From assembly GCF_014193425.1 (NCBI RefSeq), contig NZ_JACHZG010000001.1, positions 1,426,001 to 1,490,000 on the forward strand: a stretch of 64,000 nt of DNA, given 5' to 3'. This DNA is from Microlunatus antarcticus. GTDB taxonomy: Bacteria > Actinomycetota > Actinomycetes > Propionibacteriales > Propionibacteriaceae. This document shows positions 7,880-16,985 of this stretch, in pieces. The notes below the pieces were generated by a model. It ran no database searches. It saw nothing but the letters and a program-made list of their open reading frames with translations, and was not told the DNA's origin. A program made the position numbers and the translations under genes. Each line of letters starts with the position of its first letter. The first letter of the stretch is position 1.

Positions 7880-8707
7880 TCAGGCGAACTGCTCAAGCGC
7901 CGGGAACACAACGTCACGCAGGTGGTCACGGATACGTCCGAGCGTCGGCATCACCGTGGCTCCATCACCCGGGCCATCTGGCGCGAACGAGAGCAAGAAC
8001 ACCGGCGGTGTCCACGTGAGGTCCATCTCCGTGTCCGGCCGATTGATAGCGACCTGCAGTCGCTGCACTTCATCACCCGTTCTGAATGCGGGCGGACGAC
8101 TCGCCGGTCCAGGAAAGTAGAGGCTTGCCCCGCCGTTGGCGTAGGTGATACCCGTGTTCGTGATCCCGCCGATAGACACCGCGAGGAGTCGCGAGCGGTG
8201 AAAGTTCCGCTCACGCAGCACGTCGAGAACAGCGAGGGGATGACGAGGCGCCGGGTCCTGACCCTGAAAAGGCTGCAGCTGCGCCACGACAGTCTGGGCA
8301 GGCGGCTCGAGGAACCGAATGCTCCGCGGCACCTCGTTGTTGTTCTTGCCGAAGTAGGCCTCGGAGGTGAGCTTGACGGGGAAGCCGACGGACCGAGCTT
8401 GCGGCTCCGAGAGAGGTCCCGAGTGCTTCTCGGCCAGGGCGGTCGTGACGAGTTCGAGACAACTGCGCAGGCTCTCGCCCACGACGAAGACTCCTTCGCT
8501 AATTTCGTCCGGCGGCTCAGAGTGGATGCTCGCGTAGAAGGCAATCTCGTAGCTGCCTACGCCGCCAACACGCTTCACATTCTCCTGCTGCACGGCGACG
8601 TGGAACGGGTCGGTTGCCAGGTAGGCGTCGACGTCGGCCTGCAGTTGGTCGAGGTGCCTGGTAGCGGACTTCAGCCGCACGTGCCATGGGTACGCCTCGT
8701 CGCTCAT
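7880..8707 (-). CDS. Uncharacterised protein, 275 aa
   Basis: The product starts MSDEAYPWHVRLKSATRHLD and is soluble with no signal peptide. The first 25 residues look like a helix that could support oligomer formation, followed by mixed alpha/beta sequence (VGSYEIAFYASIHSEPPDEI, then NGGASLYFPGP). No motif is recognised. The acidic, balanced composition and codon use support a real gene over the Arg-rich shadow frames. It is convergent with the phosphotransferase and separated by 180 bp without features. Confidence 0.6.
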   Translation of the reverse strand: MSDEAYPWHVRLKSATRHLDQLQADVDAYLATDPFHVAVQQENVKRVGGVGSYEIAFYASIHSEPPDEISEGVFVVGESLRSCLELVTTALAEKHSGPLSEPQARSVGFPVKLTSEAYFGKNNNEVPRSIRFLEPPAQTVVAQLQPFQGQDPAPRHPLAVLDVLRERNFHRSRLLAVSIGGITNTGITYANGGASLYFPGPASRPPAFRTGDEVQRLQVAINRPDTEMDLTWTPPVFLLSFAPDGPGDGATVMPTLGRIRDHLRDVVFPALEQFA

Positions 8708-9136
8708 ACTGTCGAATTCTAGGACCTGTCAGACCCCGCATGATTAACCGCCGACTTCGTACCAAGGGCATTGACGCTGATTGGAGGGTCGGAGCCACGG
8801 CTCCATCACTAGCCTGATCGGCAATCCCGTAAGCCCACCGCTGTGCGGGAGGCACGTCGAGCACAAGTGCCTGCTGGCACCTAGGGCGGGACCAAGCAAG
8901 TGGCGCATTGTGGAGCACCCCCTAGGGCAGGGTTTCAGCGAAGTGCTGTTGCTGAGGCGGCCTGCCTGTGGAGGTGCACCCCACGGCCACCGTCATAGAC
9001 GCCCCGTGGGGCATGTGGCAATTTAGTTGACCGTCGCGGCGCAGCGCGCGCTCGTTAGGCCGAAGGTGGAGTGCCAGGTTGACCTAGGGCCCTCTCGGCC
9101 ATTCGCCTTCCGCAGGTCTGGGCTGCGGGACGATCG

Positions 9137-9780
9137 ACCGTCGTGCGAGCACGCTGTACGACCGTCGTGCGGAGCACGCAAGCCGACCGTCGTGCGGAGC
9201 ACGCAAGCCGACCGTCGTGCGGAGCACGCAAGCCGACCGTCGTGCGGAGCACGCAAGCCGACCGTCGTGCGGAGCACGCAAGCCGACCGTCGTGCGGAGC
9301 ACGCAAGCCGACCGTCGTGCGGAGCACGCAAGCCGACCGTCGTGCGGAGCACGCAAGCCGACCGTCGTGCGGAGCACGCAAGCCGACCGTCGTGCGGAGC
9401 ACGCAAGCCGACCGTCGTGCGGAGCACGCAAGCCGACCGTCGTGCGGAGCACGCAAGCCGACCGTCGTGCGGAGCACGCAAGCCGACCGTCGTGCGGAGC
9501 ACGCAAGCCGACCGTCGTGCGGAGCACGCAAGCCGACCGTCGTGCGGAGCACGCAAGCCGACCGTCGTGCGGAGCACGCAAGCCGACCGTCGTGCGGAGC
9601 ACGCAAGCCGACCGTCGTGCGGAGCACGCAAGCCGACCGTCGTGCGGAGCACGCAAGCCGACCGTCGTGCGGAGCACGCAAGCCGACCGTCGTGCGGAGC
9701 ACGCAAGCCGACCGTCGTGCGGAGCACGCAAGCCGACCGTCGTACGGAGCACGCAAGCCGACCGTCATACGGAGCACGCA
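9137..9780 (+). repeat. Tandem array 1 of the 25-bp hairpin repeat (about 26 copies)
   Basis: One diverged 24-nt copy at 9137-9160 is followed by 24 back-to-back units of exactly 25 bp from 9161 and a final 20-nt partial unit at 9761-9780. Each unit is ACCGT + stem CGTGC + loop GGA + stem GCACG + CAAGCCG. Only the last two units differ (CGTACGG, CATACGG); all others are identical. There are no spacers. The preceding stretch 8708-9136 holds no gene and only a degenerate copy near 8820-8870. Confidence 0.95.
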
Positions 9781-9911
9781 GCGCTAAGGGCGAGCGGCAT
9801 AGGCGACGCTGGATCGGTGAGCGGCTTGGCCAGGACAGCACCGATCTCGGATCGGTACTGGCCGCATCGATCAACCGCAACTTCCAAAGCTCGATGGGAG
9901 AGGATTCCTCC

Positions 9912-10922
9912 GTGTTGTCCTTCGCAACTTCCCTGAGTCCCGGCGACAGGATCGGAGTGACTGCCCCGTCCGCGGGTGTAGAGGCGGCAGCGGCGCGGCG
10001 GATCAATTTTTGTGTTGACTGGCTCCGTGACGCGGGCTACGACGTAGTCGTTGGCGACTGCATGGACGGATCAGGCATCACCTCAGCACCCGCGCGGGCA
10101 CGGGCTGAGGAGCTGACGCAGATGCTGTGCGACCCCTCAATCCGCTGTGTTGTCCCGCCTTGGGGCGGCGAGACGGCGATCGACTTGCTCGACCTGCTCG
10201 ACTGGGATGCTTTGACTGCGGCTGACCCCACCTGGCTGGTCGGATACTCCGACCTTTCGACCATCCTGCTGCCGCTAACGACCCGCCTCGGTTGGGCCAC
10301 TCTGCACGGCGACAACCTCGCAGACACCCCCTATACGCCGCCATCTGGGCTGTTGCCTTGGCTGCAGATTGCCTCCGGCACCGGTCCGCACCGTCAGCAA
10401 GACTCCGGCTTGGTCGCCGACTGGTGGCGGTTCGAGGAGGACCCACAAGCTACTGTTTGGAAGCGTGTCGGCACCGGGACCTGGAGCGTTCATGGCGGCG
10501 AGTCACTCCACGTCACCGGACGCTTGATCGGCGGGTGCATCGAGACCCTGTGCAACCTGGCAGGCACGCCGTACGGCGACGTCGCCACCTTCGGCCGGAA
10601 GCACTCGAAGGACGGCCTGATCGTCTACCTGGAGGCCGCGGGGGACGAAGCCGCCACCATCTGCCGCAACTTGCACGGCCTTCGCCTCGCCGGATGGTTC
10701 GACCACGCGCGAGCAATCCTGATCGGCCGGACCTCTGCCCCGGACAATCCAGTGATGACGCAGCGCGAGGCCGTCCTCGACGCCCTGGCGCCGCTCGGCC
10801 TGCCCATCGTCTTCGACCTCGAGATAGGTCATGTGCCCCCACACCTACCGCTCGTCAACGGCGCGCTAGCCACCGTCACAGTCGAGGGCGACTGTCACGA
10901 ACTCGTGCAGGAACTTTGGTGA
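9912..10922 (+). CDS. LD-carboxypeptidase, peptidase family S66
   Basis: The product is 336 aa from GTG 9912, which has GGGAGAGGA upstream at the right distance; ATG 9894 is the alternative. The frame stays open far upstream only because it runs through the repeat array. The protein starts LSFATSLSPGDRIGVTAPSAG. The S66 nucleophile Ser is in LVGYSDLSTILLPL. The Glu and His of the catalytic triad fit VIVYLEAAGDEA and EIGHVPPHLPLVNGA. The family cleaves the LD bond of murein tetrapeptides in the cytoplasm during recycling. A subgroup (MccF) gives immunity to microcin C-type compounds; this copy fits that length too. It is flanked on both sides by repeat arrays. Confidence 0.85.
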   Translation: MLSFATSLSPGDRIGVTAPSAGVEAAAARRINFCVDWLRDAGYDVVVGDCMDGSGITSAPARARAEELTQMLCDPSIRCVVPPWGGETAIDLLDLLDWDALTAADPTWLVGYSDLSTILLPLTTRLGWATLHGDNLADTPYTPPSGLLPWLQIASGTGPHRQQDSGLVADWWRFEEDPQATVWKRVGTGTWSVHGGESLHVTGRLIGGCIETLCNLAGTPYGDVATFGRKHSKDGLIVYLEAAGDEAATICRNLHGLRLAGWFDHARAILIGRTSAPDNPVMTQREAVLDALAPLGLPIVFDLEIGHVPPHLPLVNGALATVTVEGDCHELVQELW

Positions 10923-10995
10923 GCGCCGAAGCCCGCTCGTACAGGATGGTGCTAAACGCGCTACCCATGGCAGCACGTCGCAGTCCCGACACCCG

Positions 10996-11410
10996 ACCGT
11001 CGTGCGGAGCACGCAAGCCGACCGTCGTGCGGAGCACGCAACCCGACCGTCGTGCGGAGCACGCAACCCGACCGTCGTGCGGAGCACGCAACCCGACCGT
11101 CGTGCGGAGCACGCAACCCGACCGTCGTGCGGAGCACGCAACCCGACCGTCGTGCGGAGCACGCAACCCGACCGTCGTGCGGAGCACGCAACCCGACCGT
11201 CGTGCGGAGCACGCAACCCGACCGTCGTGCGGAGCACGCAACCCGACCGTCGTGCGGAGCACGCAACCCGACCGTCGTGCGGAGCACGCAACCCGACCGT
11301 CGTGCGGAGCACGCAACCCGACCGTCGTGCGGAGCACGCAAGCCGACCCTCGTGCGGAGCACGCAAGCCGACCCTCGTGCGAAGCACGCAGAACGACCGT
11401 CGTGCGGAGC
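10996..11410 (+). repeat. Tandem array 2 of the 25-bp repeat (about 17 copies, private variant)
   Basis: Sixteen full 25-bp units from 10996 and a truncated seventeenth. The first copy has the common linker AAGCCG. The next dozen carry AACCCG instead. The last few return to AAGCCG and show ACCCT in place of ACCGT, and one has a GAA loop. The block of a shared private variant shows that this array expanded locally. Confidence 0.95.
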
Positions 11411-11489
11411 GCCGTCGAGCGGGGGAGAAGGTAGCCGCCTTCTCTGGTCGAGAGACATCTAGGTCCCGGTCTTCGGCTAGCGTCCGTGC

Positions 11490-11864
11490 ATGTCGACGTC
11501 GAGGAACACGCCCCTCTCGTGGCGCATCGAACGGGAAGTTGTTCTCACCGATAAAGCGCCGCTGGCCTCGTTGGTCTCGGTCGCGTTCGACGGCAGCGAG
11601 TACTACTTAGTGGCTCGAGGCGACATCCCGGCTGTCGTTGGGCGTCCCTTCGATCCCGAGCTCGACATCCCGATTGATCGCCTCCAGGTGTCGCTAGAGG
11701 TTGAGGGACGTCCTGCAGAGCAGTCGTCGGGCGGATCCACCGCTGACCGCGACACCTGGGAGACGCTTCAGCAGTGGGAGGGGCCCGAGCCGGCACCGGA
11801 GCTGCGTGTGACCTTGGAGCTGGACGGCAGGAGTTGCGAGTACCTGCTGACGCTGGTGACCTGA
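11490..11864 (+). CDS. Small acidic protein of unknown function
   Basis: The product is 124 aa starting MSTSRNTPLSWRIEREVVL. It is acidic, soluble and predicted beta-rich (VSVAFDGSEYYLVARGD, LRVTLELDGRSCEYLLTLVT), with no signal peptide or membrane segment. No family is recognised. No clear ribosome site precedes the ATG, so translation may be leaderless or weak. It sits between array 2 and the ApeA-like gene. Confidence 0.5.
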   Translation: MSTSRNTPLSWRIEREVVLTDKAPLASLVSVAFDGSEYYLVARGDIPAVVGRPFDPELDIPIDRLQVSLEVEGRPAEQSSGGSTADRDTWETLQQWEGPEPAPELRVTLELDGRSCEYLLTLVT

Positions 11865-11877
11865 CCTGCAGCCGTCG

Positions 11878-11945
11878 TTCGACCGCCGTGCTCAAGACGC
11901 AAGCCGACCGTCGTGCGGAGCACGCAACCCGACCCCCGAGCGAGA
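11878..11945 (+). repeat. Two to three diverged 25-bp repeat copies
   Basis: One near-perfect copy (ACCGTCGTGCGGAGCACG, linker CAACCCG as in array 2) is flanked by decayed ones. Confidence 0.7.
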
Positions 11946-12063
11946 CGTACTCGACAGCCCTCGTCGTGCAGGCGCAGCTCAGCCTGCTTGGCTTCCTCGA
12001 CAAGCGTCCGACGCCTCGGAGGCCGAACTTGCAGACGGACCTGCAACCCGCGTGCGAGCGAGC

Positions 12064-12111
12064 CGAGGAGGACGTAGATCATGAACTGGTCGAGGAGGAC
12101 GCGAATCATGA
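12064..12111 (+). promoter_or_regulatory. Duplicated ribosome binding site and start codon
   Basis: CGAGGAGGACG, three variable bases, then ATCATGA occurs at 12064-12084 and again at 12091-12111, 27 nt apart. Each has GAGGAGG 8-9 nt before an in-frame ATG (12081 and 12108), so the ApeA-like gene has two equivalent starts. Confidence 0.65.
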
Positions 12112-13565
12112 GAGCCGAAGAATTGGCGTCGCTTACCAGCGGGGTACTGGGCCGCTTCTGGACCATCGACGCAGAGCAGTCCGAACCCTTTCACGACGAT
12201 GCGGCCGTCATCGGCCAGTTGCAGCTGGTCGCTGGCGTGGTCCAGGTCAAGACACAACTGCCCGCCGCCAGCAGCCTGGCGGACCTGCACGGTGTCTTCA
12301 CGGGACTGGCCGGCGGTGTTGCACCGGCAACCCGGTGGCTGTTCGGGATTACCGAGATCGGCGAAGTCTTGGTCCCGGTTGTCACCGGAGACCGCGTCAA
12401 CCAGCAGCTGGGCGGCAATCGCGTATCGACGCACACCTACCGAGGACCATCGGTCGCCGTCTTGGTCGGCGAGGATGCCACTGGCCCTCGGGTGACCCGG
12501 CTGGCCGTGGACCTGCCGTTTGCGCGCTGGGCGGAGCTCGACCCCTTGACGAAGACGGGGCACTTCGACAGCGAGCAGCGCTGGCAGGGGCTCGACATCA
12601 CCCTGCGCGGAACCGAGACGGTGGACTGCGGACACGTCAACGACATCCAGGTGTCGCTGCGCGGCACCTGGAGCGAGACAAAGACAGACCAGGACCATGT
12701 CACCTCCGTTGCCACCGGGCTGCAGGTGATCACCGAGTCTGAGACGCCGCACGAGCACGACGACCACGTCGAAGTCGTGATGGGCGTCCAGGACCTCGTC
12801 AGCTTGGCCTACGACCGGTTCCTGCCCGCCCAGCGGGCCCAGGTCGTTTTCGAGGGAGCGGGTACGGACCGTGGCCCGACCTGGTTCTACCACCGCAGCC
12901 TCGTCGAGGAGGCGGTCCCCACCCGGGAAGAGCCGGCCGACCAGCAGAGCAAGTCGCCAATGTTCAAGCTCAACGATCTTGGCGGCGCCCCAGCAGTTGC
13001 CCGCTGGGTGGCGCTTAACCAGCAGTACCCCGACGCGGCAAACGCCATCTGGGTCCGCTACCGCACGCCCACCAACCCAACCCGTCGGATCATCGAGCTC
13101 GGAGCCGCGATCGAGCAGTACGTCGCGAGTGTCAAGGGCGAAATTAGGGCAGCCGGTGAAGGTCTTAGCTGGCCCAGCAAGTCGACGACCTATGAGGGCG
13201 CGCTGGCTCTTCACGCCGGCGCTGAGTTCGAATCGTTCGTCGAAGACGCCGAGGCGTGGGGAGAGGTCTTCCACGAGGCCTATGTCAACGAGAAGCACCG
13301 TTCAGGGCCTAGACGCCCGGCAGCCGAACTGGCACGGCTCTCGTTCAGCGCTCAGATCCTGCTCACGGCAGTGCTGCTGAATCGCGCTGCCGCCGACCAA
13401 CGCCCCAGTGAAGTTCTGCTCGCCGACCATCGCATCGACCGCATTGGAGATGCAGTCCGGGAGATCGTTCGCAAGAGCGACCAGTTCGACAGGCGCCACC
13501 CCCACACCCCCGCGGCACCCAGTGGCGAGACCATCTCCGAGGCGACAGCAGACGATGGTGACTGA
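12108..13565 (+). CDS. ApeA-like protein with predicted C-terminal HEPN domain (candidate defence)
   Basis: The product is 485 aa from ATG 12108, or 494 aa from ATG 12081. The N-terminal two-thirds follows the ApeA_NTD1 pattern: GRFWTIDAEQ near the start, IGQLQLVAGVV, TRWLFGITEIGE, then LPFARWAELD, and later GVQDLVSLAYDR before the linker. The C-terminal third is helical (ELARLSFSAQILLTAVLLNR), as in ApeA-type HEPN domains. The usual RNxxxH motif is not seen; YVNEKHR stands at about its place, so nuclease activity is uncertain. ApeA proteins are known or predicted anti-phage abortive HEPN effectors. It stands alone, between repeat clusters. The assignment is from remembered motifs and is moderate. 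Confidence 0.55.
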   Translation: MRAEELASLTSGVLGRFWTIDAEQSEPFHDDAAVIGQLQLVAGVVQVKTQLPAASSLADLHGVFTGLAGGVAPATRWLFGITEIGEVLVPVVTGDRVNQQLGGNRVSTHTYRGPSVAVLVGEDATGPRVTRLAVDLPFARWAELDPLTKTGHFDSEQRWQGLDITLRGTETVDCGHVNDIQVSLRGTWSETKTDQDHVTSVATGLQVITESETPHEHDDHVEVVMGVQDLVSLAYDRFLPAQRAQVVFEGAGTDRGPTWFYHRSLVEEAVPTREEPADQQSKSPMFKLNDLGGAPAVARWVALNQQYPDAANAIWVRYRTPTNPTRRIIELGAAIEQYVASVKGEIRAAGEGLSWPSKSTTYEGALALHAGAEFESFVEDAEAWGEVFHEAYVNEKHRSGPRRPAAELARLSFSAQILLTAVLLNRAAADQRPSEVLLADHRIDRIGDAVREIVRKSDQFDRRHPHTPAAPSGETISEATADDGD

Positions 13566-13639
13566 GGACGAGGTTGCCCCCGCGCCCGGCTGCTACCGGC
13601 CTCCCGACATCGCCCGAGTCCTTGGTCGACGCCATTGAC

Positions 13640-13782
13640 CCGACGTCGTGCGGAGCACGCACAAGCCGACCGTCGTGGGAGCACGGAAGCCGACCCTTGT
13701 GCGAAGCACGCAAGCCGACCGTCGTGCGGAGGACGCAAGCCGGCCGTCGTGCGGGACACTGCGAGGCGCCCGTCCTGCATAG
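13640..13782 (+). repeat. Cluster of about five diverged 25-bp repeats
   Basis: Copies follow each other with small indels (an extra CA, a missing C) and stem or loop changes, so the register is lost. They end just before the ribosome site of the next gene. Confidence 0.8.
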
Positions 13783-13800
13783 CCCGAGAAGGAGTTGCTC

Positions 13801-14838
13801 GTGAAGTGGTTCAAGTCGCCGAAGACGACCGCGCTGCCTGCCGCCCCGGTTTCGCCCGTCTACGCCTTCTGGTCGTGGTGGGCAGGCTCGGCGAAGGATC
13901 AATTCGCTGCTGCGATCGCTAGCGGAGCCTGGGGGGATCTACCGCAGAAGATGAGCGAGCACGTGCACGCGATCCACCCCGACCTGCAGTGGGAACTGAG
14001 CTCCGGTACTCGGGCCCAGCACACGCTGTGCGTGACCGGCGCCGGCACGCCCGAGCTGCGCCCGCTGTCTCAGCGCTGGAAGCGTGCCGCACCCCCGGAG
14101 GACCCCGTCTGGCAGTACGAGCCCGCCCGGACCCGCGACGCGACGGTCGAGGAGGCGAGCCTCGAGCTCGACGGACACAGCCTCGACCTGGGGCAGACCG
14201 TCGTCGACGCCGACCTCGACGAGCACCGACTCCGCTACAACGTCGTCATCCATCATCCGCAGTTCGCGCGTATGGACGAGCGCCAGCGTCAGCAGTTCAC
14301 GTTCCTCGTCCTGGACTGGGCGCTCGGAGAGGATGACGTCGAACGCTGGATCGGCGCTATCGAAGCGTCTGTCATCTCGCCCGCGACAGGTCAGAGCGTG
14401 ACGAACTTCGTCGAGACCGTCGACGCTCTCGCTGCTCAGCCGATCGAGGAGACATGGGTGATGATGCAGGGCCAGGACCCCGAGGGGTTGCCGGTCATGG
14501 CCATGGCCCGTCGTCCGCTGCGCTGGATCGACAGTCCGTTGCTCGACCTTCACAACAAGGTCGGTCTCACCTACCAGGCCGAACCGAACGGCCTGCCGAC
14601 CGGCGAATCGCTGGCCTGGTTGCGCGCACTGGAGGACTCGTTGGTCGCAGCCGCTGGCCCGGGCGCGGAGCTGCTCGCCCACGAGACGCACGCCGGTCGC
14701 CGGGTTCTGCACGTGTACAGCGATTCCGAAGACCAGAACGTCACCGCTCGCATCGACGAGTTGGTCAGTGCCACTCCGGGAGCTGCGGTGGACAGCAGCT
14801 TCGATCCCGCCTGGCGGGCCGTGCGTCACCTCGCCTAA
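13801..14838 (+). CDS. DUF695 / RraB-like domain protein
   Basis: The product is 345 aa from GTG 13801, with AAGGAG 7 nt upstream; an in-frame TTG at 13795 is too close to that site. The N-terminal part (WSWWAGSAKDQFAAAIASG ... LQWELSSGTRAQHTLCVTG) and the middle (NVVIHHPQFARMDERQRQQF ... VLDWALGEDDVERWIG) match the layout of the DUF695 family. The C-terminal section (GESLAWLRALEDSLVAAAG ... RRVLHVYSDSEDQNVTARI) resembles the RraB-like module often attached to it. It is a cytoplasmic protein with no known enzymatic role. It is a single gene, convergent with the HEAT-repeat gene. Confidence 0.6.
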   Translation: MKWFKSPKTTALPAAPVSPVYAFWSWWAGSAKDQFAAAIASGAWGDLPQKMSEHVHAIHPDLQWELSSGTRAQHTLCVTGAGTPELRPLSQRWKRAAPPEDPVWQYEPARTRDATVEEASLELDGHSLDLGQTVVDADLDEHRLRYNVVIHHPQFARMDERQRQQFTFLVLDWALGEDDVERWIGAIEASVISPATGQSVTNFVETVDALAAQPIEETWVMMQGQDPEGLPVMAMARRPLRWIDSPLLDLHNKVGLTYQAEPNGLPTGESLAWLRALEDSLVAAAGPGAELLAHETHAGRRVLHVYSDSEDQNVTARIDELVSATPGAAVDSSFDPAWRAVRHLA

Positions 14839-14943
14839 GGAGATCGAAAGAGGTTCGCGTCGAGCCGCCGACTTTGCCTCACCGAGTAGGCAACCCCGAG
14901 CGATCCGCGAGACGTCCAGGGCGTCTGACGATGGCTGTTCACA

Positions 14944-14971
14944 AGCCGACCGTCTTACGGAACGCCGTTTG
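14944..14971 (+). repeat. Single diverged 25-bp repeat copy
   Basis: AAGCCGACCGTCTTACGGAA lies in the 174-bp gap between convergent genes. Nothing else was seen in that gap. Confidence 0.55.
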
Positions 14972-15012
14972 CCTTCTCAGGTATGGCGATCGGGGACGTG
15001 CTCTGCAGGTTG

Positions 15013-16476
15013 TCAGCCTGGCGGCTGGAGCTGGATCCGCGCGTGGAAGGCCACGGCCATAGTCGTGGGCTCACTGACCGAGCGAGAAGCGAGGAGTGTC
15101 TGAATCCGCTTGTGTTGGTTGTCCGAGAGCTTCGCCCAGGTAGTTGCCGCGCTCGTGCTCAGCCAGTTTCGGATGCCTGACTGCCCCAGAGCTGCGACCT
15201 GGGGATCGGTGTCGGCGGCAGCACGAAGATCCGCCTCGACGCGGTCCCAGCTCCCGCCACCTCGCGCGGTCCGCCAGGCCGCGCGCCGTGTCCAAGGCTG
15301 AGGTGAAGCCCAGGCGGCTTCAGCCCGGGAAGGCAGAGCTCTCAGGCGGACGAGTGCCCGAGCGGCAGTCGAAGTCACTCGTGGGCTCTGGTCGAGCAGT
15401 GCCGTCTCGAGGGCATTGAGGACGAGGTCGGTCTGCCCGAGCAAGCTCAAGCCTGTGAGCGCGGCCGTTCGAACTGCTGCACTGGGATGACGTAGGTGGT
15501 CGATGAACACGGGGAGGTCGTCGGTCGACCCCGTCACGGCCAGACCGTCCAGGCTGGCCGCGAGCGAGCGAGGCGCCAGCGCGGCGTCGCCGATCTGGTC
15601 CCGGTAATAGGTCGCCGGCGCGATGCCTCGGCGGCGGGCACGCCAGCGGGCTTGCTCACGCACGCGGGCCGCTCGATCAAGGAGCAACGACACCAGGTCT
15701 TTGTCGACGAGGACGTCGTCGGGCAGGTAGGTCACAGCGGCGAGCCGCGCTTCGACGGAGCGCGCTGTGACGAGCTCGTGCAGCTGCTCCGTGTTCGCCA
15801 CATTCAGGAGCCACTCGGCCGCGGCCGCGCGCAGGTGCTGATCGGGGTCGGACCGGACGACGTCGAGCATCCGCTCAACCGTGAGCACCTGCTGATCGCG
15901 TGCTTCGCCGAAGGCCCACCGTCGGACAAGGCGGTCGTCGCTACGCATCAGCGTTTCGACCAGATCATTGACCGACGAACGCCCGAGGAGAGCGTCGCGT
16001 ACCGCCGACAAGGCCGCCGGTGCATGCTGACGTCCTCGACCGGTGAGCAGCACTCCGAGGACAGCGCCGGCATCGCTCGGGCCGAGAGTGGACAGGAGTG
16101 CGTGGTGAGCCTCTGCGCGCACCTGGGGTACGTGGTCGAGGAGGCGTAGAGCGAGGGCGCGGGACGGCAGGGTGCCACCCCTGTCGGCGAGCGCCCGTGT
16201 AGCTCCTTGTCGGATGCGTCCGTCGGTGTGGAAGCTGGTGAGGGCAGCGACTAAGCCCGTCGGTTCGGCGAGGTCGACCTTGAGCCATTCCTCTTGGCCC
16301 GTCACGGCAGCGGATGACGCATAGGAGAAGGTCCGACTGGCTTCGTCGAGAAGGAGCCAGGTCCTGCTGTCGTACGCCTCGAGCCGTCGACGACCGGTTG
16401 TCCAGGCCTTTGTGCCCGAACCAGTCGCGGCAAGAGCCAGCTCCGAGACGACGGTCCGCGCCTCAGACAGCGTCAT
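15013..16476 (-). CDS. HEAT-repeat protein
   Basis: The product is 487 aa from the ATG at 16474-16476 (MTLSEARTVVSELAL). The open frame continues upstream only through repeat copies. The protein is a run of helical pairs of the HEAT/Armadillo type, for instance DGRIRQGATRALADRGGTLP, DHVPQVRAEAHHALLSTLGP, DPDQHLRAAAAEWLLNVAN, HPSAAVRTAALTGLSLLGQ and SPRVTSTAARALVRLRALP. Such solenoids bind protein partners. There is no catalytic motif, signal peptide or membrane segment. It is transcribed alone, and no strong ribosome site is visible. Confidence 0.7.
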   Translation of the reverse strand: MTLSEARTVVSELALAATGSGTKAWTTGRRRLEAYDSRTWLLLDEASRTFSYASSAAVTGQEEWLKVDLAEPTGLVAALTSFHTDGRIRQGATRALADRGGTLPSRALALRLLDHVPQVRAEAHHALLSTLGPSDAGAVLGVLLTGRGRQHAPAALSAVRDALLGRSSVNDLVETLMRSDDRLVRRWAFGEARDQQVLTVERMLDVVRSDPDQHLRAAAAEWLLNVANTEQLHELVTARSVEARLAAVTYLPDDVLVDKDLVSLLLDRAARVREQARWRARRRGIAPATYYRDQIGDAALAPRSLAASLDGLAVTGSTDDLPVFIDHLRHPSAAVRTAALTGLSLLGQTDLVLNALETALLDQSPRVTSTAARALVRLRALPSRAEAAWASPQPWTRRAAWRTARGGGSWDRVEADLRAAADTDPQVAALGQSGIRNWLSTSAATTWAKLSDNQHKRIQTLLASRSVSEPTTMAVAFHARIQLQPPG

Positions 16477-16607
16477 CACCAGATCATCTTCGGGCAAGCC
16501 ACGACCCCCGTCTCCCCGATTTGGTGGACTCGGCCCGCCGAGGCCCGCCGTTCTGCTCGATGCGCCGCCGCCCACGCACCAGCAGCGGGTCCGAGGGCAT
16601 AACAAGC

Positions 16608-16665
16608 AGACCGTCGTGCGGTGCACGCAAGCCGACCGTCGTGCGGAGCACGCACACCACCGACC
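16608..16665 (+). repeat. Two 25-bp repeat copies upstream of the HEAT-repeat gene
   Basis: The first copy has a mutated loop (CGTGCGGTGCACG); the second is perfect and is followed by degraded sequence. Confidence 0.8.
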
Positions 16666-16740
16666 GCACGCACGCACGCTGGCCCGTGGCAGGACGCCTT
16701 GACGGGGGCGTGCGAGCGGGGTGAGCCGTACTGTTTCCCG

Positions 16741-16857
16741 ATGAGCACGAGGGACGTAGTGGTCGCGTCTTTGATGGTTGGGATGCTGGTCGCCGGGCTG
16801 CTACTTGGTTGGCGCTTGTTAGTCGCGCTACTGGTATCAGTGTCGCCGAGTGTTTGA
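16741..16857 (+). CDS. Possible single-TM small membrane protein
   Basis: 38 aa: MSTRDVVVASLMVGMLVAGL, LLGWRLLVALL and a short tail. Almost the whole chain is one long hydrophobic helix with a charged N-terminus. A GAGCGGGGTGAGC stretch upstream could act as a ribosome site. It is too short for codon statistics, so it may be chance. Confidence 0.3.
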   Translation: MSTRDVVVASLMVGMLVAGLLLGWRLLVALLVSVSPSV

Positions 16858-16926
16858 CGACGATGTTTCTGGGCGGAGGTCGGCTTCCCGCTGTGACAGC
16901 CGCCACGTCTTGTTGCAGAGTCCGAA

Positions 16927-16955
16927 GCGGACCGTCGTGCGGAGCACGTTGCCGA
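16927..16955 (+). repeat. Last plus-oriented 25-bp repeat copy
   Basis: GACCGTCGTGCGGAGCACGT with a changed linker. Every clear copy further right is in minus orientation. Confidence 0.75.
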
Positions 16956-16985
16956 CCACTGGATGGGCATGTGGCGTGCGGTCTC

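Noticed and set aside
9137-11410. CRISPR arrays
   Set aside because: Units are 25 bp head-to-tail with no unique spacers, and no cas gene was seen.
9027-11458. Large repeat-rich proteins on both strands (up to 300 aa or more)
   Set aside because: They are translations of the non-coding arrays: the same 25-residue Arg/Ser/Cys-rich motif appears in every frame, with no ribosome site and no protein-like composition.
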